DNA of 64,000 bases from Flammeovirgaceae bacterium (GTDB taxonomy: Bacteria; Bacteroidota; Bacteroidia; Cytophagales; Cyclobacteriaceae), in contig JADJRT010000005.1 in NCBI GenBank assembly GCA_016712035.1, positions 1 through 64,000 of the forward strand. The letters run 5' to 3'. Position numbers and translations under genes: made by a program. Shown here in pieces: positions 19,208-28,895 of the stretch. Within the stretch, counting starts at the first letter, position 1. Every line of letters begins with the position of its first letter. A model generated the notes under the pieces. The model did not search any database and was not told where the DNA came from. It saw nothing but the letters and a program-made list of their open reading frames with translations.

Positions 19208-20308
19208 TTGGCATATAAATTTGTGATTAGTACACTCTTCTTCATCCTCCCGCTACTTCTATTTTATACGGTTATCGTTGTATATGCCGAACGTAAAATA
19301 TCGGCCTTTATGCAGGATCGCCTAGGACCCATGGAGGTTGGCTATTATGGTTTGCTCCAAACTGTAGCCGATTTGTTAAAGCTCATTCAAAAGGAGGACA
19401 TTCTACCGGCCGCTGCTGATAAAAAACTCTTCAAGATTGCTCCATTACTCATATTTGTTCCCATCTTTTTAGGGTTCAGTGTCTTACCTCTATCGCCAGC
19501 CTGGCAAAGTTCTCCGTTTTCGTCAGCACTTTTTTTCTTACTGGCAGTTATTTCACTGGATGTTATTGGAATTATCGTAGCGGGCTGGGCTTCAAATAAT
19601 AAATACAGTATGTTAGGAACAGTGCGGTCTGCGGCACAGATTATTTCATATGAAATACCTCTTGGGCTATCTGTCTTGTGCGTTTGCGTACTTAGTCAAT
19701 CACTCGACCTTCAGGAAATCTCAGTACAACAAGGAATTTTGGTTAAAGATCAAGCCAACCATTTATTTGGAATAAGTGCCTGGGGAGTTGATACAACATT
19801 AACCGGGGGCTTCATTACCTGGAACGTATTTAGAATGCCCGTACTGTTTTTCGTTTGGATTATATTTTTTATTGCCTCGTTAGCCGAGAGCAATCGGGCG
19901 CCTTTCGATTTACCGGAAGCGGAATCGGAATTAGTTGCTGGGTTTCAAACTGAATATTCAGGATCCAGATGGGCCATTATTATGCTTGCCGAATATGCCA
20001 TGATGCTATTGGTAAGCTTTATTGGTGTGATTTTATTTTGGGGCAGTTGGAATACGCCCTTGCCAAACATGGGATCATTTACCTTAGCAGATTGGACCAC
20101 CGGTTCTCCTGGCTCGATAAGTTTTCAAGTTTGGGGAATTTTCTGGTTGGTATCAAAAACTCTTTTTACAGTGGCCTTGCAAATCTGGGTGCGATGGACG
20201 TACCCTCGCACTCGACTTGACCAACTTACTTCCTTAAGTTGGAAATTTTTAACTCCCGTTGCTTTGCTGCTTTTAATTATTTGTTCACTTTGGAAGTTGC
20301 TGTTGTGA
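19208..20308 (+). CDS. nuoH: NADH-quinone oxidoreductase subunit H
   Basis: Membrane subunit of respiratory complex I at the junction with the peripheral arm; lines the quinone channel. 366 residues, eight or nine helices. Motifs: YAERKISAFMQDRLGPMEVG near the N-terminus, QIISYEIPLGLSV, and the strongly conserved AESNRAPFDLPEAESELVAG and QTEYSG. Translation likely starts at TTG 19208; a GTG at 19223 is an alternative. No nuoA-G lies in the window, so this operon carries mainly the membrane arm. The stop overlaps the following kinase gene (GTGA). Confidence 0.95.
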   Translation: MAYKFVISTLFFILPLLLFYTVIVVYAERKISAFMQDRLGPMEVGYYGLLQTVADLLKLIQKEDILPAAADKKLFKIAPLLIFVPIFLGFSVLPLSPAWQSSPFSSALFFLLAVISLDVIGIIVAGWASNNKYSMLGTVRSAAQIISYEIPLGLSVLCVCVLSQSLDLQEISVQQGILVKDQANHLFGISAWGVDTTLTGGFITWNVFRMPVLFFVWIIFFIASLAESNRAPFDLPEAESELVAGFQTEYSGSRWAIIMLAEYAMMLLVSFIGVILFWGSWNTPLPNMGSFTLADWTTGSPGSISFQVWGIFWLVSKTLFTVALQIWVRWTYPRTRLDQLTSLSWKFLTPVALLLLIICSLWKLLL

Positions 20309-22334
20309 GTTTGCGCAAAGGATATATCGTTTTTATTTTTACTTGTCTGGGTTTACTGACAATCCAGCATTCTTTTTCACAAGGTGAAATCGATAGTCTG
20401 GAAAACGCATTAAAGAATTCATCTTCTGATTCTTTACGTTTAAAAACCTTAATAGGACTCTCAAAATACTTTCAGTATAAAGATTTCTTAAAAGCAGGTG
20501 CCTATTCAGCGCAAGCATTAGAAATAGCCCGCAAAAAAAATTGGAATTGGGGTAAAAGTCAGGCACTTTCACAGGCAGGCTATCTAGCTACCATCAATGG
20601 AGATCATTCATCGGCCATGAGATATGATAACGAAAAGCTCCAATTGGTTATTTCAAACGGGGATAGCACTGCGATCGCACAATCATTAAATGATATTGGT
20701 AATGATTATATAGAGCTGGGCAAATACGATGAGGCCTACTATTACTTTACACAATCGTATCGTATAGCCAGGCAACTTAACGACTCGTTAAAAATGACGA
20801 TTGCCATATTTAATACGGGCACCGTTTTAACCGAATTGGGCCAGTATGATTTGGCGCTCGATCATTTTAAGGTAAATCTGAATCTCAGCAAAGCGATTGA
20901 TGACCTGGATGGTATTGCCTATTACCACGATGCCATGGGTGACGTTTATCTAAGAAAGAAAGAGCTCGCTAAGTCTAAAGACCATTTAATGCAGGCTCTG
21001 AAATTTATTAGAGAAAGAAATCTAACAGTGATTGAACCAAAAGCATTAAAGCATTTGGCCCAACTCTATTTTGAAAAAAAAGAAACAGACAAAGCACTGG
21101 CCTATTACGACACGGCCGTTCATGTGTATGAACAAACGGATAATAAATTTGGAATTGCTGAAGCTAACTTGGGTATTAGCCAAATTTTAATCGAACAGGG
21201 AGCTTTCGATAATGCACAGTCCCTTATTAAACAAAGTCTCGAGACTGCGAATCAATTTAACGCAGAACGAATGGAAATTGACTGTTACAAGCAGCTATCC
21301 GAGTTGGCTGAAAAAAGAGGCGATTATAAAACTTCCTTGGCCTTTCATAAAAACGTTAAGCAGTTGGAAGACTCTATGTTTAGTCACGAAATGATTGAAA
21401 AAATCTTTCAGGATCAATTGCGGTTTAAAACTGAAACAAAAGATTTTGAAATAGCCGTCTTGAGTCGGGCGCAGACCGAAAAAGAAACGGAGTTGAAAAG
21501 AGAAGAGTTTTTGAGGAATGTTTTAGTTGTGGTGGTGGCATTAACTGCTATACTTCTTTTTACGGTTTACCGCAGCGGCCAACGAAGAATTCGTATCAAT
21601 AAAATGTTGATCGAACATCAGGAGGAAATCAGAAGCGGAGTGTAGAACTTGAACAACTTAACCAGGTGAAGGACAAATTCTTTTCCATCATCTCGCATGA
21701 CTTACGCTCACCGATCAATGGTTTATCGGGAATTTTGAATTTGATTGATAACAAGCACCTTACCCAGGAAGAGTTTGTCCTCCTTACCAAAGAACTAAAA
21801 ATTCAATTTAATCATACCCGTACCCTAATTAATAATTTACTGGATTGGGCTTTGCTTCAAATGGACAAGCTTAAAATTCAGCCAGAAAAGATTGATTTAT
21901 CGTTCCTTGTCGAATCAAATTTCAAACTCCTTAGCTCACTCCATCTTAAAGAAATGAGATTAATAAATTTAGTGAAAGATGGAGAGATAGGCTGGGGTGA
22001 TTCGAACATGATTAATCTGGTTTTTCGAAATCTGATTCTTAACGCGATTAAGTTTTCTGAAACTGGTGGTCTCATAGAAGTTTCGGCAGAAGTTGAAGGC
22101 GCTCATTATGTTGTTTCCGTTAAAGATTATGGAGTTGGTATTCTCCCTGAAGTACAAAAGATTCTTTTTGATAAAACCTCCGGATATACTACGCGCGGTA
22201 CAGCCAATGAAAAAGGAACCGGATTAGGGCTTATTCTCTGTAAAGAATTTATTGAAAAAAATGGCGGCCAAATCTGGCTGGAGAGCGAAGTTGGGAGGGG
22301 TAGTACCTTTTATTTCACCATTAAAAAGGCTTAG
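20305..22334 (+). CDS. TPR-repeat sensor histidine kinase inside the nuo operon (frame broken)
   Basis: About 676 residues once one base is restored near 21630. Signal peptide or first membrane segment (GYIVFIFTCLGLLTIQHSFSQ), then roughly eight TPR units to residue ~370 (for example SLNDIGNDYIELGKYDEAYYY), a coiled coil, a membrane helix (LVVVVALTAILLFTVYR), then HisKA with the phospho-acceptor His in IISHDLRSPINGL, and HATPase_c with NLILNAIKFSE (N box), KDYGVGI (G1) and GTGLGLILCKEFI (G2). TPRs face the periplasm. No receiver domain and no adjacent response regulator, so its partner is elsewhere. It begins with GTG inside the nuoH stop (4-base overlap) and ends 42 bases before nuoI, so it is translated with complex I genes. 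Confidence 0.88.
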
Positions 22335-22376
22335 TACAGCCTTTATCCATTTTCCTCCTATTTTTGCTTACCTGAG

Positions 22377-23023
22377 ATGGAGAAGAAATTATCATATTGG
22401 TCCTCCTTTACCTACGCAATACAAACATTGACGCGCGGCTTAGCCCTTACGTTCTCCCATATCGTAAAGCAAGAAAAAGCAGAAATCAAATCTCTATCCA
22501 GGAATCTGGCTACTTCGAAAAACAAAATGGCATTGCCACGGTACAATATCCCCATGAAACTATACCGGTACCTGATAATGGGCGCTACAAATTGCATAAT
22601 GAAATCGAAGATTGTATTGTTTGTGACAAGTGTGCCAAGATTTGTCCGGTAGATTGCATTGAAATAGAACCGATTCGGTCCGCAGAAGAATTTGGAAAAA
22701 CTTCGGATGGTACGACCAAAAGGATTTACGCGGCCAAGTTTGATATCGATATGGCCAAGTGTTGCTTCTGCGGCTTATGCACCACTGTATGCCCTACCGA
22801 ATGCCTTACGATGACGAAAGAGTATGATTTCTCCGTTTTTGACATTACTAAACATAATTTTGGGTTTGGTGATATGACGATAGAAGAAATTGAGGCTCGT
22901 AAAAAAGAATGGGAGGACCATCAGGCTGCCAAAGCCTCCACTACTCCGGTAGCAGATTCAACAAGTATAAGTGTAAAACCCGTATTTAAACCTCGGATAA
23001 AACCACTAACAAAACCTGAATAG
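22377..23023 (+). CDS. nuoI: NADH-quinone oxidoreductase subunit I (frame broken)
   Basis: Carries the two [4Fe-4S] clusters N6a/N6b that pass electrons toward quinone. Both motifs are visible: CIVCDKCAKICPVDC and CCFCGLCTTVCPTEC. The start MEKKLSYWSSFTYAIQTLT and the rest are in different frames; one A added to AAA at 22466-22468 joins them (TFSHIVKARKSRN) to give 215 residues. A Pro/Lys-rich C-terminal tail of ~30 residues (SVKPVFKPRIKPLTKPE) is extra to the conserved domain. Two bases separate it from nuoJ. Confidence 0.93.
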
Positions 23024-23025
23024 CC

Positions 23026-23529
23026 GTGCAAGAGTTTGTCCTATACCTATTTATTGTCGCATCCGTAGTCTCTATTTTAATTATCATTCTGAATCGTAAC
23101 GTGTTTTACGCTGCGCTTGCATTGTTGGTATGTTTAATTTCTCTGGCTGGTATCTACGCCTTGCTTAACGCAGAGTTTCTAGCCATTACACAGTTGTTAA
23201 TTTATGTTGGAGGTGTTATGGTACTCATCATCTTCGGCATCATGCTTACTAATCGAATTTCAGGAAAGCCACTCTATGTAAAATCGCAAAACTGGATAGC
23301 GGGAATTTCTATTAGCGTAGGTTTGTGTGCAATGATTGTTTATGCTTATACCCCGATGACTTTGCAAACATCATCAGCTAATACCGCAGAAAATCACATT
23401 CAACAAATAGGAAAAGAACTAATGAGTACGTATGCGGCTCCTTTCGAATTAAGTGGAATTCTGTTATTGGTTTGTTTGGTTGGTGCTGCTCTTACCGCTT
23501 CCTCATTCAAAAAAAATACGCATGGCTAA
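23026..23529 (+). CDS. nuoJ: NADH-quinone oxidoreductase subunit J
   Basis: 167 residues, five helices, GTG start directly after nuoI. Conserved motif NAEFLAITQLLIYVGGVMVL holds the pi-bulge helix of NuoJ, followed by IIFGIMLTNR. Its end overlaps nuoK by 8 bases, consistent with coupled translation. Intact. Confidence 0.92.
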   Translation: MQEFVLYLFIVASVVSILIIILNRNVFYAALALLVCLISLAGIYALLNAEFLAITQLLIYVGGVMVLIIFGIMLTNRISGKPLYVKSQNWIAGISISVGLCAMIVYAYTPMTLQTSSANTAENHIQQIGKELMSTYAAPFELSGILLLVCLVGAALTASSFKKNTHG

Positions 23530-23830
23530 ATCCGATATCCTCTTCTATCTCGCTACCTTTCTCTTCTGTTCAGGATTGCTGATAACGTTTACCAAGCAAA
23601 ATGCTATCATGATTCTTGTCGGGATTGAACTCATGTTGAACGCAGCTAACCTAAATCTCGTTGTCTTCAACTATCAAAAACAAAACCTGGATGGTCAGCT
23701 GTTCGCCCTGTTTATAATTTTGGTAGCGGTGTGTGAAGCTGCCGTTGGGATTGCCATCATCTTGAAAACCTATCATTTCTATCATACGTCCGTTCCTGAT
23801 CAGATCAATGAACTAAAAGAAAAGTTTTGA
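23522..23830 (+). CDS. nuoK: NADH-quinone oxidoreductase subunit K
   Basis: 102 residues, three helices; proton-channel subunit. The two buried glutamates are in GIELMLNAANLNLV and VAVCEAAVGIAIIL. ATG 23522 is chosen because the family begins right before the first helix and the upstream frame extension lies inside nuoJ. The stop overlaps the nuoL start (TTGA). Confidence 0.93.
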   Translation: MAKSDILFYLATFLFCSGLLITFTKQNAIMILVGIELMLNAANLNLVVFNYQKQNLDGQLFALFIILVAVCEAAVGIAIILKTYHFYHTSVPDQINELKEKF

Positions 23831-25755
23831 CAGAAACATCCTTTCTTTCCTCTCCATTTCTTTTGGCACTGATCACGCTCAGCCTGCCTTTACTCTCGGC
23901 ATGCCTTGGTTTTTTCATTAAAGAAAAGGTTGCCTGGCTTTCACCGTTGCTAAGCAGTCTATTAATGTTAATCACCTTTATTATTTCCTTGATGGTAATT
24001 TTTCAAGGCGATTTAAATACTGTCAGAATTTTTACTATCGATTGGTTTACTCTTGACAACAGAACCGTTACGATTGGCTTTCTGCTAGACCCAATATCGC
24101 TCAGCATGATTGGCGTTGTCACACTGATCTCGCTACTGGTTCATCTCTATTCTATAGGATATATGACCGATCATAAAGGTCTAGTCCGTTACTTCAGTCA
24201 GCTTGGGTTATTCACATTTGCCATGCTGGGATTGGTTATGAGCAGCAATTTATTGTTGACTTTTTGTTTTTGGGATCTTGTCGGATTTAGTTCATACCGG
24301 CTGATTGGGCATTGGTACGAGAAACCAAAAGCTGCGCATGCAGCTACAAAAGCATTTATCATTAATAAGGTTGGCGATCTTGGTTTTCTCATTGGGCTTA
24401 TGATTTTTTGGTCGATTGCGGAAAGTCTTGAAATTACATCGCTCACTCAAATCAATTCGCCTTGGTTAACCGCTGCCGGCATTTGTATTTTCATTGGCGT
24501 CCTTGCCAAGTCGGCTCAGTTTCCACTTTTCAATTGGTTGCCAGATGCCATGGAAGGCCCCACGCCTGTATCAGCGCTAATACATGCGGCAACTATGGTA
24601 GCAGCTGGTGTATTCTTATTAATTCGTATTGAGCCCGTCTTTACTCCGGAATGCCTTGTCTTAATTTCTATCGTGGGCGCTTCGACTACCGTTATCGGAG
24701 CATGGGGTGCACTGGTTCAATTTGACATAAAAAGAATTCTTGCCTACTCTACTATTTCGCAATTAGGTTTTATGATCATGGCTATCGGCTCAGGTGCAGC
24801 CGAAGGTGGCTTTCTTCACTTATTACATCATGCATTTTTTAAAGCCGGCCTATTTTTAGGAGCTGGCTCCATTATTCATGCCATGCATCAAGCAAATCTG
24901 ACATCAACTAATGAAATTGATGTGCAGGACATTCGCAACCTGGGTGGGTTACGCAAAAAAATGCCCATCACTTTTATTGTATTCATTATTTGTGCCGGAG
25001 CATTAGCGGGCTTACCATTTACCACGGGTTTCTTATCAAAAGAATTGATTCTATCAGATATGACTGTTTGGGCCGGCTCTGCCTTTTCATGGAGATGGTT
25101 GATTTTATCAGGAGCGTGGCTAACGATATTTCTTACACCGCTTTATACATTCAGACTAATATGGTTTGTATTTTTCGGTAACCCTAAGCAAGAAAATAAC
25201 CTGGTTGAAGTACCGGTAATCATGCGTGTTCCCGTTCTAATCCTCGCGTTGGGAGCAATAACTTTTCTGCCCGCCTCATCATCATGGCAGTTTGCTTCAA
25301 TAATTAGTTTAGTACTGCCAGTCGCTAACAATACACACGGACTTATCTCTATTCTGTCTTTAGTAACTATATTGATAGCCTTGTTGGTTGGGTTTTATAG
25401 GTTTCGAGCAAAAGCACTTAATACTTTACAATCTGCCTTCGGACCCTATGCATTTCTTGATCTTTTAAATAGTTATGTGATTAGATTTACTTTCTTTTTA
25501 TCAAGCCTTGCATTAACCTTCGACAAAAAATGGATTGATAAATTCATTCATGGACTCGCTTACTTTCAGGTTGCCGTTGCGCACATGGTATCGTGGGCAG
25601 ATTCCCGGATTGTAGATCGTGCCGTAAACGGAGTTTCCTATAGCGCGCACGGTTTTGGTGGTCTAACCCGCTCACTAGTTAATGGAAAAATTCAATCATA
25701 CCTGCTGTGGGCTGTGGCTGGGCTTGTTATTTTTATAGTTTGGATTTTATACTAA
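23827..25755 (+). CDS. nuoL: NADH-quinone oxidoreductase subunit L
   Basis: Largest antiporter-like proton pump of complex I, 642 residues, about sixteen helices. Visible: FWDLVGFSSYRLIGHW with the usual WE replaced by WD at this site, AAHAATKAFIINKVGDLGF, LFNWLPDAMEGPTPVSALIH with the pumping Lys/His region, HHAFFKAGLFLGAGSIIH and the TTGFLSKELIL segment. The amphipathic lateral helix is in the C-terminal third. TTG start overlapping nuoK. Its stop shares a base with the nuoM start (TAATG). Frame intact over 1.9 kb. Confidence 0.95.
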   Translation: MTETSFLSSPFLLALITLSLPLLSACLGFFIKEKVAWLSPLLSSLLMLITFIISLMVIFQGDLNTVRIFTIDWFTLDNRTVTIGFLLDPISLSMIGVVTLISLLVHLYSIGYMTDHKGLVRYFSQLGLFTFAMLGLVMSSNLLLTFCFWDLVGFSSYRLIGHWYEKPKAAHAATKAFIINKVGDLGFLIGLMIFWSIAESLEITSLTQINSPWLTAAGICIFIGVLAKSAQFPLFNWLPDAMEGPTPVSALIHAATMVAAGVFLLIRIEPVFTPECLVLISIVGASTTVIGAWGALVQFDIKRILAYSTISQLGFMIMAIGSGAAEGGFLHLLHHAFFKAGLFLGAGSIIHAMHQANLTSTNEIDVQDIRNLGGLRKKMPITFIVFIICAGALAGLPFTTGFLSKELILSDMTVWAGSAFSWRWLILSGAWLTIFLTPLYTFRLIWFVFFGNPKQENNLVEVPVIMRVPVLILALGAITFLPASSSWQFASIISLVLPVANNTHGLISILSLVTILIALLVGFYRFRAKALNTLQSAFGPYAFLDLLNSYVIRFTFFLSSLALTFDKKWIDKFIHGLAYFQVAVAHMVSWADSRIVDRAVNGVSYSAHGFGGLTRSLVNGKIQSYLLWAVAGLVIFIVWILY

Positions 25756-27357
25756 TGTATTTACTCTCATACCTGATCTTTTTACCCTTATTAGCTGCCT
25801 TGCTGGCGCTCTTTATTCCGGCACGGCTTACGCAAAGTTTTAGAGCGTTAACGTTGGCTATCAATGTTCTTCAGGTCGCTATCATTCTGTTGATCTTTGA
25901 TCGCTACACATTTAATGGGGGGTATCAATTAATTGAAAAACTCCCATGGATCTCAGTAGAATTAGGATCGTGGGGAACTTTGCAGGCTGAATACTTTGTC
26001 GCGCTTGATGGTTTGAGTTTACCGCTCGCAGCACTTTCAGTTTTCATCATGCTGATTGCCACCGTTTCATCCTGGACAATTGACAAAAATCATAAGGGAT
26101 ATTTCATTCTATTGTTAATTCTCAACACAGCCATTTTGGGAAGTTTTTGCGCCCTCGACTTTCTGCTCTTTTATGTTTTCTTCGAATTCATGTTACTCCC
26201 GATGTATTTCCTTATCGGGATTTGGGGTGGGCCGAAAAGAGAATATGCTTCAATCAAATTTTTTCTTTACACCCTAGTAGGATCTATTTTTATTCTGGTC
26301 GTACTGATTGGACTGTATCTGTCTGTTAAAACTCCGGAATCGGGGAACGCTTCGTTCACACATTCAATGTTCTTCACATGCAGAATGTCAACAACCTGAT
26401 ACCCGGAACTGCCTTGGCGATTGACTCTTCATCTCAACTTGGATGGTACTCATTCCGATTTTGGGCGTTCCTTTTATTATTTATCGGGTTCATGATAAAG
26501 TTGCCCGCGGTGCCTTTTCACACATGGCTTCCAGATGCACACGTAGAGGCACCAACACCCATCTCGGTAATTCTTGCCGCGTTACTTTTAAAGTTTGGGG
26601 GATACGGATTGTTACGTTTTGCCTATCCTATTTTTCCTGATGGTGCTATTCGCTTTGGATGGCTGGTAGGTTTGATCGGTCTTATCTCAATTATTTATGG
26701 TGCGTTGAATGCGCTGGCATCGAAAGATTTAAAGAGACTCATTGCCTACTCTTCCGTATCGCACATGGGTTTTGTTTTGTTAGGCATTGCTTCGGCAACC
26801 GTGGAAGGTGTTACCGGGGCAATTTACCAAATGGTCAGTCATGGAATTATCTCAGCGATGCTATTCTTACTTGCTGGTGTATTATATGATCGCACACAAG
26901 ACCGCCTGATAGAAAATTATTCTGGCCTCGCTAGTAAAATGAAATCGTATACGGGCTTTATACTCATTGCCTTTTTTGCTTCGATGGGTCTGCCGGGTTT
27001 ATCAGGCTTTATGGGCGAAGTGATGATTTTCTTTGGCGCATTTCAATCGCAGTCAATTAACGGATTGGTACCTACCTGGATGGCCATCACCGCTACGCTT
27101 GGCTTATTGTTAGGTGCAGGCTATTATCTGTGGACAATCCAACGAATGTTTTATGGAAATACTCAGTGAAAAAATCATTAACAGAATTAACAGAATTAAC
27201 AGATATAGATCGGAGAGAATATGCCATGCTGTTGCCCCTTGCCTTGGCTGCCGTAATCTTTGGCGTGCTCCCGCAACTGCTTCTCAATTATATTAATCCC
27301 TTCGCCACCGACTTTATTGGAACCTGGTTTTCTTTCGGAAATTTTATTAAGCCTTAA
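25755..27357 (+). CDS. nuoM: NADH-quinone oxidoreductase subunit M (frame broken twice)
   Basis: Antiporter-like proton pump. Motifs: FFEFMLLPMYFLIGIWGG with the key Glu, FHTWLPDAHVEAPTPISV, YSSVSHMGFVLLG, SGFMGEVMIFFG. The frame breaks at the G-run 26342-26345 and the A-run 27157-27159; one added base at each restores 534 residues. The segment after the second break contains a 9-base tandem repeat that adds LTELTELTD to the cytoplasmic loop before the last helix. nuoN follows after 3 bases. Confidence 0.93.
27178..27204 (+). repeat. Three tandem copies of a 9-base unit within nuoM
   Basis: TTAACAGAA is present twice and TTAACAGAT once, back to back. They stay in frame with nuoM and encode Leu-Thr-Glu, Leu-Thr-Glu, Leu-Thr-Asp, so copy number can change without breaking the gene. 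Confidence 0.8.
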
Positions 27358-27360
27358 GCT

Positions 27361-28836
27361 ATGGAGCTGAAGGATCAATTGCTATCGATTTCTGAAAGTG
27401 TAACTCATTTGTTACCCGAACTGATTCTTATCGCTTCCTTGGTTATAACCTTGGTGCTTGGGCTATTTCTCAAAAAAAAAAAGCAAACAATTCTTCACAC
27501 AATCGCATTGATCACGTATTTAATAGCGATTGTTATTATAATCCAAACATGGCCAAAGCAACCTATTACACTTTTTGGAGGCATGATGCGATTGGATGAT
27601 TTCTCGGCTTTCTTTAAACTCTTGTTTTTGGGTGGCGGGATTTTAACAGTCCTCATTTCAACAAAAAGAAAAGATGACACTGCGCCCGAATTTATATTAT
27701 TACTTGATGCTATTGTACTAGGCTCGTGTTTACTAGCTAGCAGCATGAACTTTGTAATGGTGCTGCTTTCGTTGGAATTAGTTTCGCTTAGCTCGTATAT
27801 GCTCGCTGGCTTTGGCTTTGATAAAAAAAGTTCGGAAGGAAGTATGAAGTACTTTCTTTTCGGAACGGTGGCTACAGCCTGCATGATCTATGGTATGTCG
27901 TTGATTTATGGATTAAGCGGCACACTCGATTTTTCCTCCGATCAATTTTTAAATGCACTCATAGAAGTTAAATCACCCCTCCTGCTTATTGCCTCATTGC
28001 TTACCCTTTCGGGATTTCTGTTTAAGATCAGCGCGGCACCTTTTCACTTATGGGCACCTGATGTCTATGAATCTGCACCCACACCCATTGTTGCCTTTCT
28101 ATCGGTAGTACCTAAACTGGCAGGCATCGCGGTGTTAGTAAAAGTTGTTCTGGCTATTCAACTATTCGGCCAGTCTGGTTTTCCGTGGCAGTCGATCATC
28201 GCTGTGATCTCAATTATCTCTATCTTAATTGGAAATCTCTCCGCGTTAGCACAAACAAATCCTAAACGAATGCTTGCCTATTCCTCCGTAGCCCAGGCTG
28301 GCTTCTTGCTGATTGGGGTAGCGGTGTTGGGCATGGAGGGCTTGCATTTTATGCTATTCTATTCAACTGTTTTTCTATTGATGAACTTCCTCGCCTTCTC
28401 GGTTCTTCATCAATATGAAGGGTTCAGCGAAATTAATTCTGTAACTGCATTTTCTGGATTGGGCAGGCTCTCATTCTTTCCAGCATTCGCGATTTTAATT
28501 GCTATGATTGCCCTTACGGGACTACCCCCTACCGCAGGCTTTACGGCTAAGCTTCTGATTTTCAGCTCTCTTTGGTCTACTTATCAGGAAACTCAAAGCA
28601 CGATGTTACTGGCACTTTTTATTATTGGCCTGATGAATACGGTGATTTCTCTCTTTTTCTATCTCAAAATACCCTACTTCCTTTTTATGAAGGAAAGTGT
28701 TCAACCGCTAGGGATCATCAAAAATTCTTTAGCAAGAAATCTTTTGCACGGCTTGCTTGTTATCACCCTAATCTATCTCTTCTTACAGCCTGGTGGTTTG
28801 ATGGGATGGATTAATCGGATTACCTTTGTACTTTAA
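27361..28836 (+). CDS. nuoN: NADH-quinone oxidoreductase subunit N
   Basis: Antiporter-like proton pump, 491 residues and intact. Motifs: LLSLELVSLSSYMLAGF with the key Glu, FHLWAPDVYESAPTPIVAFL, YSSVAQAGFLLIG, TGLPPTAGFTAKLLIF. An 11-base A-run at 27472-27482 encodes KKKK without breaking the frame. Last gene of the nuoH-kinase-nuoIJKLMN operon. Confidence 0.95.
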   Translation: MELKDQLLSISESVTHLLPELILIASLVITLVLGLFLKKKKQTILHTIALITYLIAIVIIIQTWPKQPITLFGGMMRLDDFSAFFKLLFLGGGILTVLISTKRKDDTAPEFILLLDAIVLGSCLLASSMNFVMVLLSLELVSLSSYMLAGFGFDKKSSEGSMKYFLFGTVATACMIYGMSLIYGLSGTLDFSSDQFLNALIEVKSPLLLIASLLTLSGFLFKISAAPFHLWAPDVYESAPTPIVAFLSVVPKLAGIAVLVKVVLAIQLFGQSGFPWQSIIAVISIISILIGNLSALAQTNPKRMLAYSSVAQAGFLLIGVAVLGMEGLHFMLFYSTVFLLMNFLAFSVLHQYEGFSEINSVTAFSGLGRLSFFPAFAILIAMIALTGLPPTAGFTAKLLIFSSLWSTYQETQSTMLLALFIIGLMNTVISLFFYLKIPYFLFMKESVQPLGIIKNSLARNLLHGLLVITLIYLFLQPGGLMGWINRITFVL

Positions 28837-28895
28837 TAGCTACCTGATAGCCAAATTATACAGGCAAGTAGCGGGCGAACTGAAATTTCAAATTT

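Noticed and set aside
27472..27482. Eleven-base A tract in nuoN as a possible programmed slippage site
   Set aside because: The frame is intact on both sides and encodes KKKK in a loop; nothing suggests a second product.
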